Part shown: piece by piece, positions 27,568-35,641 of the stretch | Position numbering within the stretch: the stretch's first letter is position 1 | Layout of the letters: each line of letters opens with the position of its first letter | NCBI GenBank assembly: GCA_963769765.1 | Contig: CAVYNA010000001.1 | Span: 372,001-436,000 of the forward strand | Length of the DNA: 64,000 nucleotides | DNA from: Bog-756 sp963769765 | Lineage (GTDB): Bacteria > Actinomycetota > Acidimicrobiia > Acidimicrobiales > RAAP-2 | Direction of reading: 5' to 3' | Position numbers and translations under genes: made by a program | Notes under the pieces: generated by a model | Database searches by the model: none | The model's input: only the letters and a program-made list of their open reading frames with translations | Told to the model about the DNA's origin: nothing

Positions 27568-27975
27568 GTGAACGACGAGGACCGGATCAGGCGCACCCTC
27601 AACGAGTACAGCCAGCTCCTCGACGACGGTCGGTTCGACGAGTGGGCCGACCTCTTCACCGAGGACGCGCGGCTCGAGCTCGGCGACCAGGCGACCGTCG
27701 GCCGACCCGCGATCCGGGCGTACATGGCCGAGGTGCAGGCGAGCGGGCGACGCGGGATGCACGTGACGACCAACTCGCTCGTCGACGTCGACGTCGACGG
27801 AGACACCGCTCGGGCCACGACCGACTACCTCTTCGTCCGGCCCGGTGCGGAGGGGCTCGTCCTCGTGGCCGCGGGTCGCTACCACGACCGGATGGTCCGC
27901 GACGGCGAGCGGTGGCGGTTCCGGGTGCGGTCGATCACCATGCTGCCGTCGGATCCAGGCGGTGCGGGTGCCTGA
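27568..27975 (+). CDS. SnoaL-like / NTF2-fold protein
   Basis: A 135-residue protein of the NTF2-like fold. It has the family opening DRIRRTLNEYSQLLDDGRFDEWADLFTED in outline (helix, then FDEWADLF), followed by strands ending GRYHDRMVRDGERWRFRVR. Members include ring-hydroxylating dioxygenase beta subunits, ketosteroid isomerases and small hydratases. The next gene, overlapping by 8 bases, is a Rieske oxygenase alpha subunit, so a beta-subunit or isomerase role is plausible. GTG 27568 follows GGAGGG; the frame is open far upstream but non-coding in character. Confidence 0.85.
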   Translation: MNDEDRIRRTLNEYSQLLDDGRFDEWADLFTEDARLELGDQATVGRPAIRAYMAEVQASGRRGMHVTTNSLVDVDVDGDTARATTDYLFVRPGAEGLVLVAAGRYHDRMVRDGERWRFRVRSITMLPSDPGGAGA

Positions 27976-29341
27976 GTCGGGCCTGCGGACCGACCGGCCG
28001 CCGACGCGCCGTACGACCCCGACCGGGGTCCCCCATGCGATGGACGGCCCGGATTTCGTGCCGGCTCCGCGCTACTTCGACCCGGCCTTCGCAGAGCTCG
28101 AGCACACACGCCTGTGGCAGCGGGCCTGGCAGATGGCATGCCGACTCGAGGAGCTGCCGTCGGCCGGCGACTTCGTGGAGTACACGATCGCCGACCAGTC
28201 GATCCTCATGGTCCGCACCGACGAGGAGACGGTGCGCGGGTACTTCAACGCGTGTCGCCACCGCGCCACCGAGCTCGCCAAGGGCTCGGGCACCTTCCAC
28301 GCGGGGACGATCGTCTGCCCGTTCCACGGGTGGCGGTGGCGCCTCGACGGCACGTCGGAGTTCGTCTTCGCCGAGCACTCGTTCGACCCGGGTCGCCTCG
28401 CGCCCGATGAGCTCTGCCTCCGCGAGGTACGGGTCGAGAGCTGGGGAGGGTGCGCCTGGATCACGTTGGACCGGTCCGCGCCCACGCTCGCCGAGACCCT
28501 CGCTCCGATGCCTGCCCTCCTCGACCCCCTCGGCATCGCCGACATGCGGGTCCGCTGGTGGAAGGAGGCGGTCCTGCCCGCCAACTGGAAGATGGCCCAA
28601 GAGGCGTTCATGGAGGGGTACCACGTTCCCCAGACCCACCCGCAGCTGACCCTCGGCCACCCCGAGCGCTACGACCCCGACGGCCTCGTCTACGCGGTGC
28701 ACCCCAACGGGCACTCGCACTTCCAGCTCCGTCCCGGGGCGCAGGCGTCGAAGGGACGCCTGGTCGGCGTCGACGAGATCGACGCGATCGTCGAGTCGGC
28801 CCGGCAGCTCTGCGACGGCCTCGACGCGATGACCCTTCCGCGGGACGTCCACGTGATCGAGTCGATGCGCCATCGGCCGATCCCGGAGGGGAGCACCTTC
28901 GGCCAGGAGCTGGTCCGGGCGCTGTACGCCTACGCGGCGGACGCCGGGATCCCGCTCCCGCCACCTGACCCGGATGCACTGGCGCGCTGGGGAGGAATGT
29001 TCTTCGTCTTCCCCAACTACTTCGTGCTGCCGCAGTACGGCAATGCACTCGTCTACCGGGTGCGCCCGAACGGCGACGACCCCGAGTCGTGCCGGTTCGA
29101 GCTCTGGTCCCTGACGATCCCCGCGGAGGGCGTCCGCACCCCGAGGCCGAGGCTCGAGGGACCCTTCGCCCCGGACGACGCGGTGCACTGGCCGCGCATC
29201 CCACTGCAGGACTTCTCGAACATCGGCCGCCAGCAGCGGGGCGTCCGGTCGAAGAGCGTCGCGGGGCTCCGGCTCTCGAGAACCTACGAGGCGGGCATCG
29301 CCAACATGCACCACGAGCTCGACCGGTACCTCGCGACGTGA
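27968..29341 (+). CDS. Rieske non-heme iron oxygenase, alpha subunit
   Basis: The catalytic subunit of an aromatic-ring or alicyclic hydroxylase. The Rieske [2Fe-2S] ligands are in FNACRHRATE (residue about 96) and VCPFHGWRW (about 117). The mononuclear iron region reads EAFMEGYHVPQTHPQ near residue 212, giving the two histidines; the carboxylate ligand should lie further on. The C-terminal half is the expected helix-grip domain. GTG 27968 was chosen because it overlaps the end of the SnoaL-like gene (translational coupling); ATG 28040, beginning MDGPDFVPAP, is an alternative 24 codons later. No ferredoxin or reductase gene is adjacent, so electrons must come from elsewhere. The flavoprotein gene follows at 20 bases. 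Confidence 0.92.
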   Translation: MPESGLRTDRPPTRRTTPTGVPHAMDGPDFVPAPRYFDPAFAELEHTRLWQRAWQMACRLEELPSAGDFVEYTIADQSILMVRTDEETVRGYFNACRHRATELAKGSGTFHAGTIVCPFHGWRWRLDGTSEFVFAEHSFDPGRLAPDELCLREVRVESWGGCAWITLDRSAPTLAETLAPMPALLDPLGIADMRVRWWKEAVLPANWKMAQEAFMEGYHVPQTHPQLTLGHPERYDPDGLVYAVHPNGHSHFQLRPGAQASKGRLVGVDEIDAIVESARQLCDGLDAMTLPRDVHVIESMRHRPIPEGSTFGQELVRALYAYAADAGIPLPPPDPDALARWGGMFFVFPNYFVLPQYGNALVYRVRPNGDDPESCRFELWSLTIPAEGVRTPRPRLEGPFAPDDAVHWPRIPLQDFSNIGRQQRGVRSKSVAGLRLSRTYEAGIANMHHELDRYLAT

Positions 29342-29360
29342 GCCGGAGGGAGCCGACATC

Positions 29361-31028
29361 GTGAACGGGCCCGACCCTTCCGGGGGTGTCGTCGTGCTCG
29401 GCACCGGTGCCGCCGCGCTGGCCGCCGCGCTCGCGGCGCACGACGCGGGCGCGGCCGTCACCGTCGTCGAACGGACCGACACCGTGGGCGGGACGACCGC
29501 GGTCTCCGGAGGCGGCGTCTGGATGCCGCAGAACCACCGCATGGCGGAGCTCGGTCTCGACGACTCGCGCGCAGACGCGCTCGCCTACATGGGCCGGCTC
29601 ACGGACGGCCGGAGCGCGCCGGAGCTCCTCGAGTGCTTCGTCGACGAAGGACCGGCGATCGTCGCCGGGCTCGAGCAGCGGACCAAGCTGCGGTTCCAGC
29701 CGATGAGCTGGCCCGACTACCACCCCGAGCTGGAGGGCGGGCGGTCGTCGGGGCGGATGCTCGAGCCCGCGCTCTTCGAGGGAGCGCGCCTCGGCGCGTG
29801 GGTCGAGAGGCTCCGACGACCGCCGGTGCTCGGCCTTCCGATCACCCTGCAGGAGGCCACGGTCGAGTGGCGTCCCTCGTACTTCCCCGAGCGGTTCGAC
29901 GCCGGCGAGATCGAGCGCCGGGTCGCGGCCGGCGCCCTCGCCTGCGGACAGGCCCTCGTGGCGGGACTCCTCGACGCGTGCCTCGCGCGCGGGATCGAGC
30001 CGCGCCTCGAGACGCGGGCCCGCGAGCTCGTGGTCGTCGACGGCCGGGTCGCCGGCGTGGTGGTCGACGGCGGGGGAGGGTCGGCGACCCTCGAGGCCGG
30101 CGCGGTCGTGCTCGCGACCGGCGGGTTCGAGTGGAACGCGACCCTGAAGCAGCGGTTCCTGCCCGGCCCACTGACCCACCCGCACAGCCCGCCGGCAAAC
30201 GAGGGTGACGGGCTCTGGATGGCGATGGAGGTCGGCGCGGACCTGGCCAACCTCAACGAGACCTGGTGGTACCCGGCGGCCGCGATCCCCGGGGACCGCT
30301 ACGACGGGCAGCCGCTCGCCCGGTTCGTCGGGATCGAGCGCACCGCGCCGCACTCGATCATCGTCGACCGGTTCGGCCAGCGCTTCGTCGACGAGGCGGC
30401 CAACTACAACGACATGGTGAAGGCGTTCTTCTCCTTCGACGCGGCCTCCTACTCGAGCCGTCACCTCCCGTCCTGGGTCCTCTTCGACGCGCAGTACCGG
30501 TCGCGCTATCCGGTGGTGACGATCAGACCGGGCGACCCCGACCCGGCGTGGCTCGCGGTCCACGACTCGCTCGAGGGTCTGGCCGGGACGGTCGGCATCG
30601 ACCCGCCCGAGCTGGTCCGCACGGTCGAGCGGTGGAACCGGATGGTCCGGGACGGCAAGGACCGCGACTACGGGCGCGGGACGAGCGCGTACGACCGCTT
30701 CCACGGTGATCCCTCGGCGCCCCACCCCAATCTCGGCACCATCGAGCGGGGGCCGTACTACGCGCTCCCGATCCACGTGGGCTCGGTCGGGACGAAGGGC
30801 GGCCCGCGGGTCGACGTCTTCGGCCGCGTCCAGCACGTGCGGGACCGTCCTATCCCCGGCCTCTACGGTGCCGGCAACGTGGTGGCGAGCCCGGCCGGCC
30901 CCGCCTACTACGGAGGCGGCACGTCGATCGGGATGGGTCTGGTCTGGGGCCACCTCGCGGGATCCCACGCCGCCGGCTACGTGCGCGCCGACGGTCGGCC
31001 GCGGGACGGCAGGGAGGACGCACCGTGA
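29361..31028 (+). CDS. FAD-dependent dehydrogenase, 3-ketosteroid-delta1-dehydrogenase/fumarate-reductase type
   Basis: A 555-residue flavoprotein. The FAD-binding N-terminus is VVVLGTGAAALAAALAAHDAG, followed by GGTTAVSGGGVWMPQNH, and the C-terminal FAD loop reads SPAGPAYYGGGTSIGMGL, all typical of the FAD_binding_2 family that includes KstD and fumarate reductase. The substrate-side Tyr residues of true KstD cannot be confirmed by eye. It would desaturate or reduce a cyclic ketone or similar compound. GTG 29361 follows GGAGGG. It lies between the Rieske gene and the E1 alpha gene, overlapping the latter by 4 bases. Confidence 0.9.
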   Translation: MNGPDPSGGVVVLGTGAAALAAALAAHDAGAAVTVVERTDTVGGTTAVSGGGVWMPQNHRMAELGLDDSRADALAYMGRLTDGRSAPELLECFVDEGPAIVAGLEQRTKLRFQPMSWPDYHPELEGGRSSGRMLEPALFEGARLGAWVERLRRPPVLGLPITLQEATVEWRPSYFPERFDAGEIERRVAAGALACGQALVAGLLDACLARGIEPRLETRARELVVVDGRVAGVVVDGGGGSATLEAGAVVLATGGFEWNATLKQRFLPGPLTHPHSPPANEGDGLWMAMEVGADLANLNETWWYPAAAIPGDRYDGQPLARFVGIERTAPHSIIVDRFGQRFVDEAANYNDMVKAFFSFDAASYSSRHLPSWVLFDAQYRSRYPVVTIRPGDPDPAWLAVHDSLEGLAGTVGIDPPELVRTVERWNRMVRDGKDRDYGRGTSAYDRFHGDPSAPHPNLGTIERGPYYALPIHVGSVGTKGGPRVDVFGRVQHVRDRPIPGLYGAGNVVASPAGPAYYGGGTSIGMGLVWGHLAGSHAAGYVRADGRPRDGREDAP

Positions 31029-32017
31029 CCGGAGGAGCCGAGCCGACCGCAGGCCTTCGGCGGTCGATGTACGAGACGATGGTGCGCATCCGCGCCTGCG
31101 ACGAGCGGTTGCGGCGCGGACTCAGCGGCGGCGAATTCGCGTGCACCTACTGGCCGGCGACCGGGCAGGAGGCGATCGCCGCGGCGCTCGGCGCGGTCCT
31201 CCGTCCCGACGACCAGCTGGTCTCGACCTACCGGGGCCTGCACGACCAGCTCGCGAAGGGCGTCCCGCTCGGACCGCTCGTCGCCGAGATCCTGACCCGT
31301 CGGACCGGCGTCAACGGCGGGAAAGGTGGCGCCATGCACATCTCGCACCCGCCGTCGGGCATGGTCCACTCGACCGGCATCGTGGGATCGGGGCTCCCCC
31401 TCGCAGTGGGCGTGGGGCTGGCTGCAGCCTTGCGGGGCAGCGGCCAGGTGGCCGTCGCGAGCTTCGGGGACGGCGCGACCGGGACGGGGTCCTTCCACGA
31501 GGCGGTCAACCTGGCGGCGCTCTGGTCGCTGCCGGTGGTCTTCGTCTGCCAGGACAACCGGTATGCGGAGATGACGCCGACCGACGAGTCCCAGCCGGTC
31601 GCGCACGTCGCCGAGCGCGCCGCGGCCTACGGGATCGCGTCGGCGACCGTCGACGGCAACGATCCCGACCGGCTCTACCCGGCGATCGCCGAGGCGGTCG
31701 AGCGGGCCCGGGGCGGAGCCGGCCCCACGCTCCTCGAATGCACGACCTTCCGGCTGTTCGGCCACTACTTCGGCGACCCCATGGCGTACCTGCGCGACGG
31801 CGAGCTCGACGCCGCCCGCCGGGCCGAGCCGATCGCCCGGTACCGGGCCACCCTCCTCGCCGGCGGCCTGCTCGACGACGAGGGCGCAACCGCACTCGAG
31901 CAGCAGGCGCGCGCAGAGGTCGAGGGCGCCTTCACCGAAGCGCTCGCGGAGGAGCCTCCGGCGGCCGGCGACGCCCGGGTCGACGTCTACGCAACCGCGG
32001 CCGGGATGCCGGCATGA
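31025..32017 (+). CDS. 2-oxoacid (pyruvate/acetoin-type) dehydrogenase E1 component, alpha subunit
   Basis: A 330-residue thiamine-diphosphate enzyme subunit. The TPP/Mg motif runs from GDGATGTGSFHEAVNL to FVCQDNRYAEM (residues about 148-180). Earlier, GGKGGAMHISHP and STGIVGSGLPLAVG are conserved in acetoin and branched-chain E1 alpha subunits. Together with the beta subunit it would decarboxylate a 2-oxoacid or cleave acetoin-like compounds and pass the acyl group to a lipoyl arm. It starts with a GTGA overlap on the flavoprotein gene and ends with an ATGA overlap on E1 beta, so translation is coupled across all three. There is no E2 or E3 nearby, only the separate lipoyl domain. Confidence 0.93.
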   Translation: MTGGAEPTAGLRRSMYETMVRIRACDERLRRGLSGGEFACTYWPATGQEAIAAALGAVLRPDDQLVSTYRGLHDQLAKGVPLGPLVAEILTRRTGVNGGKGGAMHISHPPSGMVHSTGIVGSGLPLAVGVGLAAALRGSGQVAVASFGDGATGTGSFHEAVNLAALWSLPVVFVCQDNRYAEMTPTDESQPVAHVAERAAAYGIASATVDGNDPDRLYPAIAEAVERARGGAGPTLLECTTFRLFGHYFGDPMAYLRDGELDAARRAEPIARYRATLLAGGLLDDEGATALEQQARAEVEGAFTEALAEEPPAAGDARVDVYATAAGMPA

Positions 32018-33021
32018 CCGGAGCTCACCACGAGCGGATCGCGGTCGAACGCACCATGCGCGAGGCGCTCAACCAGGCGCTCGACGACGCACTCGCTCGG
32101 GACCCCTCCGTCTTCCTCCTCGGCGAGGACCTCGCAGATCCTGCGGGAGGCATCTCCAAGGTCACCGCCGGCCTCTCGACCCGTTACGGCACCGACCGGG
32201 TCCGTGACACTCCGATCTCGGAGGCGGCGATCGTGGGTGCGGCGGTCGGTGCGGCCATGGCCGGGATGCGACCGGTCGCCGAGCTCATGATCATGGACTT
32301 CATCAGCATCGGCCTCGATCAGCTGGTCAACCACGCGGCGAAGGCCCGGTTCATGTCGGGCGGCCTGCTCGGCGTGCCGTTGACGGTGCGCACCGCGGTC
32401 TTCGGCGGAATCGGATCCGGCGCGACGCACTCGCAGACCCTCGAGGCGTGGCTCGCACACGTTCCGGGGCTCAAGGTGGCCGTCCCGAGCACGCCGTCCG
32501 ACGCGAAAGGACTGCTCACCTCTTGCATCTTCGACGACGATCCCTGCGTCGTCGTCGAGAACGTGGCCCTCTACGGCACGAAGGGACCCGTGCCCGAAGG
32601 CACCTTCCGCGTGGAGCTCGGCACGGCGAACGTCGCGCGTCCGGGCACGGACGTGACGATCGTGACCTACGGACGGACGGTGCGGGACGCGCTCGGCGCT
32701 GCCGAGGAGCTCGCGTCCGAGGGGATCGAGGTCGAGGTGGTGGACCTCCGCACCCTCGTGCCGCTCGACACGGCAACCGTGCTCGCGTCGGTCGCCCGCA
32801 CGCGCAGGGCAGTCGTCGCACACCACGCGACGCGCTTCGGGGGCTTCGGCGCGGAGCTCGCCGCACTCATCCACGAGGAGCTCTTCGGTGAGCTCCTCGC
32901 TCCGGTGCGTCGGGTGGGCGCCGCGTTCGCACCGATCGGCTCGGCGGCCACCCTCGAGTCTGCGGTCCTGCCGTCGCGGGCGGGCCTCGTCGACGCCGTG
33001 CGTGCACTGGCCTCGGCCTGA
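32014..33021 (+). CDS. 2-oxoacid dehydrogenase E1 component, beta subunit
   Basis: A 335-residue partner of the E1 alpha gene. It begins RIAVERTMREALNQALDDAL, has VFLLGEDLADPAGG, RVRDTPISEAAIVGAAVGAAM and GATHSQTLEAWLAHVPGLKV, then the C-terminal transketolase domain with VTIVTYGRTVRDALGAAEEL and VEVVDLRTLVPLD. These are standard E1 beta features, including the TPP-activating glutamate (SEAAIVG). ATG 32014 overlaps the alpha stop as ATGA. It is the last gene of the plus-strand run that begins at the lipoyl domain; the next gene is convergent. Confidence 0.93.
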   Translation: MTGAHHERIAVERTMREALNQALDDALARDPSVFLLGEDLADPAGGISKVTAGLSTRYGTDRVRDTPISEAAIVGAAVGAAMAGMRPVAELMIMDFISIGLDQLVNHAAKARFMSGGLLGVPLTVRTAVFGGIGSGATHSQTLEAWLAHVPGLKVAVPSTPSDAKGLLTSCIFDDDPCVVVENVALYGTKGPVPEGTFRVELGTANVARPGTDVTIVTYGRTVRDALGAAEELASEGIEVEVVDLRTLVPLDTATVLASVARTRRAVVAHHATRFGGFGAELAALIHEELFGELLAPVRRVGAAFAPIGSAATLESAVLPSRAGLVDAVRALASA

Positions 33022-33057
33022 CGACCCCCGGCCGGCCCCGGCCTACCCCGGCCGGCC

Positions 33058-34227
33058 TCAACGTGGGTCGAGGAGCCCGGTTTCGAGGACGCCGAGCCGC
33101 TCCGCCCCGGACGCGGTGACGAGGAGCGTCTCACCTCCGACCACGGTCCCCACGCCTGGTTCGGAGACCTCTCCGAGCACGAAGAGGACCATCCCTGGCG
33201 CGAGCACCGTCGTCCGGCCGGCGTCGTCGGGGAACCCGGCCCCGACGAGGGGCGGCTCCATCCCGAGCCCGACCCCGTGCACGACGGGGCCCGCCGGCAA
33301 CGGCGCTCCGGCCCGGCGGTAGGCGCCTTCGAGGTCGCCGGCAGGCCGTCCGGCGACGCACGCCGCGGTGAGGTCTGCGAACAGGCCCCGCCACCGCTCG
33401 CCGAGGGTGAGCTGGTCGGGGGTGGGACGGCCGGGTCCGCCCCCGGCGGGTCCGTTGACCCAGGTCTGGAGTGCGATCCCTTCGTAGCCCGAGGCGATCA
33501 CGCTCACGTGCGCGGCGACGAGCGCCCCGGCGGGCAGGGTCGGGTCCCCGAGCGGCGAGCCCGTCGGGTCGGGTCGGGTCGGCACGGCCCCGGCGGGCGA
33601 AGGACCGGGTGAGTTCGGCCAGAACGAGGCCTCGAGGTCGGGCGTCGTCGTCCCGAGGCCCGCGAGGTGCGCGGCGGCCCGACCGGTGAGCACGCGGCCG
33701 CGGACCCCGGGTCGCAGGTGGGCGCGCGCGGCCTCGAGGGCGGACGCCGCGAGCGCGACCGCGGCCCGGATCGACGCGACCTCCTCAGTGTTCTTCGCCG
33801 CCCGCAACGCGGTCAACACGGTTGTCGCATCGACGAATGCCGACCGTGGCGCGAGCGCAGCGAGGAGCCGTGCGACGCCCGGCGACATCCCGTCGACGCC
33901 GATCCGACGCGCGTCGGGCAGACCCGGGACCGCGGCCAGCTGCGTCGCGAGGATCGAACCGTTCCAGGTGAGACCGTAGAGGCGATCGGACGCGATCTCG
34001 GCTGGGATCCCCGCGTCCCAGGTGCTCTGCACGTGAACCGCCCCCGTCGCCGCGATCACCACGCACCCCGGACCGAAGGGCCGGGCGCCGGCGGTCCAGA
34101 GCCGCTCCGCTCCCGAGACGTACCGGGCGTCGGGCTCGCGGCCGAGGACGAGTGCGTCGAGATCGTGCGCGGCCATCGCCGCGAGGCACGCGTCGAGATG
34201 CGCCCGGGTGGTCGCGTGCGTGGTCAT
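33058..34227 (-). CDS. M24-family (creatinase/prolidase-like) protein with lost metal ligands
   Basis: A 389-residue protein with the pita-bread fold: N-terminal creatinase domain (DALVLGREPDARYVSG) then the M24 domain from about residue 145. Compared with its neighbour, the first metal Asp (WVDTG) is replaced in AAHVSVIASG, the second (SDFGRT) is replaced in YEGIALQTW, and EPVIW becomes VLGEVSE, while the HGVG histidine stays. It is therefore unlikely to be a dinuclear metallopeptidase. Creatinase itself is a metal-free member, so a C-N hydrolase or non-catalytic role is possible. ATG 34227 overlaps the upstream M24 stop (ATGA). The Pro/Gly-rich insert around residue 225 is unusual. Confidence 0.85.
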   Translation of the reverse strand: MTTHATTRAHLDACLAAMAAHDLDALVLGREPDARYVSGAERLWTAGARPFGPGCVVIAATGAVHVQSTWDAGIPAEIASDRLYGLTWNGSILATQLAAVPGLPDARRIGVDGMSPGVARLLAALAPRSAFVDATTVLTALRAAKNTEEVASIRAAVALAASALEAARAHLRPGVRGRVLTGRAAAHLAGLGTTTPDLEASFWPNSPGPSPAGAVPTRPDPTGSPLGDPTLPAGALVAAHVSVIASGYEGIALQTWVNGPAGGGPGRPTPDQLTLGERWRGLFADLTAACVAGRPAGDLEGAYRRAGAPLPAGPVVHGVGLGMEPPLVGAGFPDDAGRTTVLAPGMVLFVLGEVSEPGVGTVVGGETLLVTASGAERLGVLETGLLDPR

Positions 34228-35483
34228 TGTGGGAACGGGTCGTAGGGATACGCCGACAGCGCCGTCCATCCGTCCTCCGTGACGGCCACGATGTCCTCGG
34301 AGCGGTAGCCGCCGTACCCGTCGTCCCAGATCACCGGTTCGACCACGAGGACCATCCCGGGCTCGAGCACGAGGCGTTCGTCGGCTTCGGGTCCGGCGTC
34401 GGTGCCGACGAGCGGGGGCTCGGCGCTCTCGGTCCCCACGCCGTGCACGAGGTAGAAGTGCGCCAGCCACGGGGTGCGCCCACCGACGGCGGCCCGGGCG
34501 GCCCTGGTCAGGTCGGCGCCGGTCGCACCAGGTCGGACCGCGTCGAGCACCGCCCGGACGACGTCGCACCACCGCCGGTACTGGTCGACCTGTCGAGGGG
34601 ACGGGCGCGGCTCGTCGCCGACGATCCAGGTCCGGCCGAAGTCGGAGGCGTACCCGTCGACGAGGAGGCCGGTGTCGACCCAGAGCACGTCGCCGTCCTC
34701 GAGGATCCGGTGCGACGGGGTCAAGGGAAAGGCCACGTCGCCGTGGGTGGTGAACGGGCCCGATGCGATGGAGTCGGGCATGACCTGGAAGATCGGATCG
34801 ATCGCATTGCCGGTCGTCCCGAGCTCGAAGATGCGCGCGAAGAACACCGAGGTGAGGTCGGTGGGGCGCATCCCGGGCCGGAGCGCGGCCTGCACGTCGT
34901 ACATCGCGGTTTCGTTCAGGTGCTGGGCGGCGCGGATGCACGCGAGCTCGTCGGGGGACTTCACGATCCGGGCCGGTCCGAGCACCGCACCCGCGTCGAC
35001 GAGTGCGCCCTCGACGAGTCGCTCGGTCGCGGCGAGGTAGAGCGGAGCGCTGAGGTCGTCCGCCGCCAACCGCTCCGGCACGGCGCCGACGATCTCGCAG
35101 ATCGCGTCGAGCGCGGCCTGCGCCCCGAGGCTGGTCTCGGTGGCGAGCGGCGGATGGACGTGCTCACCGTCGAGCTCGGTCGGCGCCCCCTCGGGCCACG
35201 GCGTGAAGAGGTGAGGGTGGTCGTCCCCGGCGACGACGAGCGCCGCGGTGCGTCGGTAGGTCGCGCGCCCGGCATCGCCGGTGACGACCTCGGGGCCGGC
35301 CGCGTACTGCACGGCGCCGCCCGCCGCGCAGTACAGCGCGGTCACACCCCGTCGCGCCATCGCCGCTTGCAGCCGGGCGTGGCGGTAGCGGCGCATGCGT
35401 GCGAGGTCCGCGGCGGGGAGCTCGGGCCGGAGTGCCGGCGGGAGCGCTCCGCGCCAGGTGCTGATCGCAGACTCCCCCTGCAT
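34224..35483 (-). CDS. M24-family Xaa-Pro peptidase-like metalloenzyme
   Basis: A 419-residue M24 protein with a creatinase-like N-terminal domain and a full set of metal ligands: Asp in LWVDTGLLVDG, Asp in YASDFGRTW, His in LVHGVGTES, Glu in VVEPVIW and Glu in GYRSEDIVAVT. It should bind two metal ions and cleave X-Pro peptides or a related amide; relatives also include ectoine hydrolase. ATG 35483 is used. Translation is coupled to the degenerate paralogue downstream by ATGA. The pair points back towards the E1/Rieske operon and is divergent from the P450, which suggests a shared substrate containing an amide, but this is not shown. Confidence 0.9.
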   Translation of the reverse strand: MQGESAISTWRGALPPALRPELPAADLARMRRYRHARLQAAMARRGVTALYCAAGGAVQYAAGPEVVTGDAGRATYRRTAALVVAGDDHPHLFTPWPEGAPTELDGEHVHPPLATETSLGAQAALDAICEIVGAVPERLAADDLSAPLYLAATERLVEGALVDAGAVLGPARIVKSPDELACIRAAQHLNETAMYDVQAALRPGMRPTDLTSVFFARIFELGTTGNAIDPIFQVMPDSIASGPFTTHGDVAFPLTPSHRILEDGDVLWVDTGLLVDGYASDFGRTWIVGDEPRPSPRQVDQYRRWCDVVRAVLDAVRPGATGADLTRAARAAVGGRTPWLAHFYLVHGVGTESAEPPLVGTDAGPEADERLVLEPGMVLVVEPVIWDDGYGGYRSEDIVAVTEDGWTALSAYPYDPFPQ

Positions 35484-35641
35484 CGCCGCCTCCCCTGGAT
35501 CGACCCGGCGATGGTAGCTGAGGTCACCGACGTCGACGTGGGTGCGACGTCCTACGGCGATCGACTTCGACAGGTCGTACAGTGCCGTGTGCGGCCGACC
35601 AGCCGTCGAGCGGTCGAGGGCACGAACGGGGAGCGGAGCGC

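Noticed and set aside
30706..32013. Upstream extension of the E1 beta frame over E1 alpha
   Set aside because: It is open but Arg/Ala/Gly-rich shadow; the ATGA overlap at 32014 gives the normal E1 beta N-terminus.
33022..33057. GGCCGG/CCGGCC repeats between convergent E1 beta and M24 genes as a terminator
   Set aside because: Inverted repeats exist but there is no T-tract and such strings are common at this GC content.
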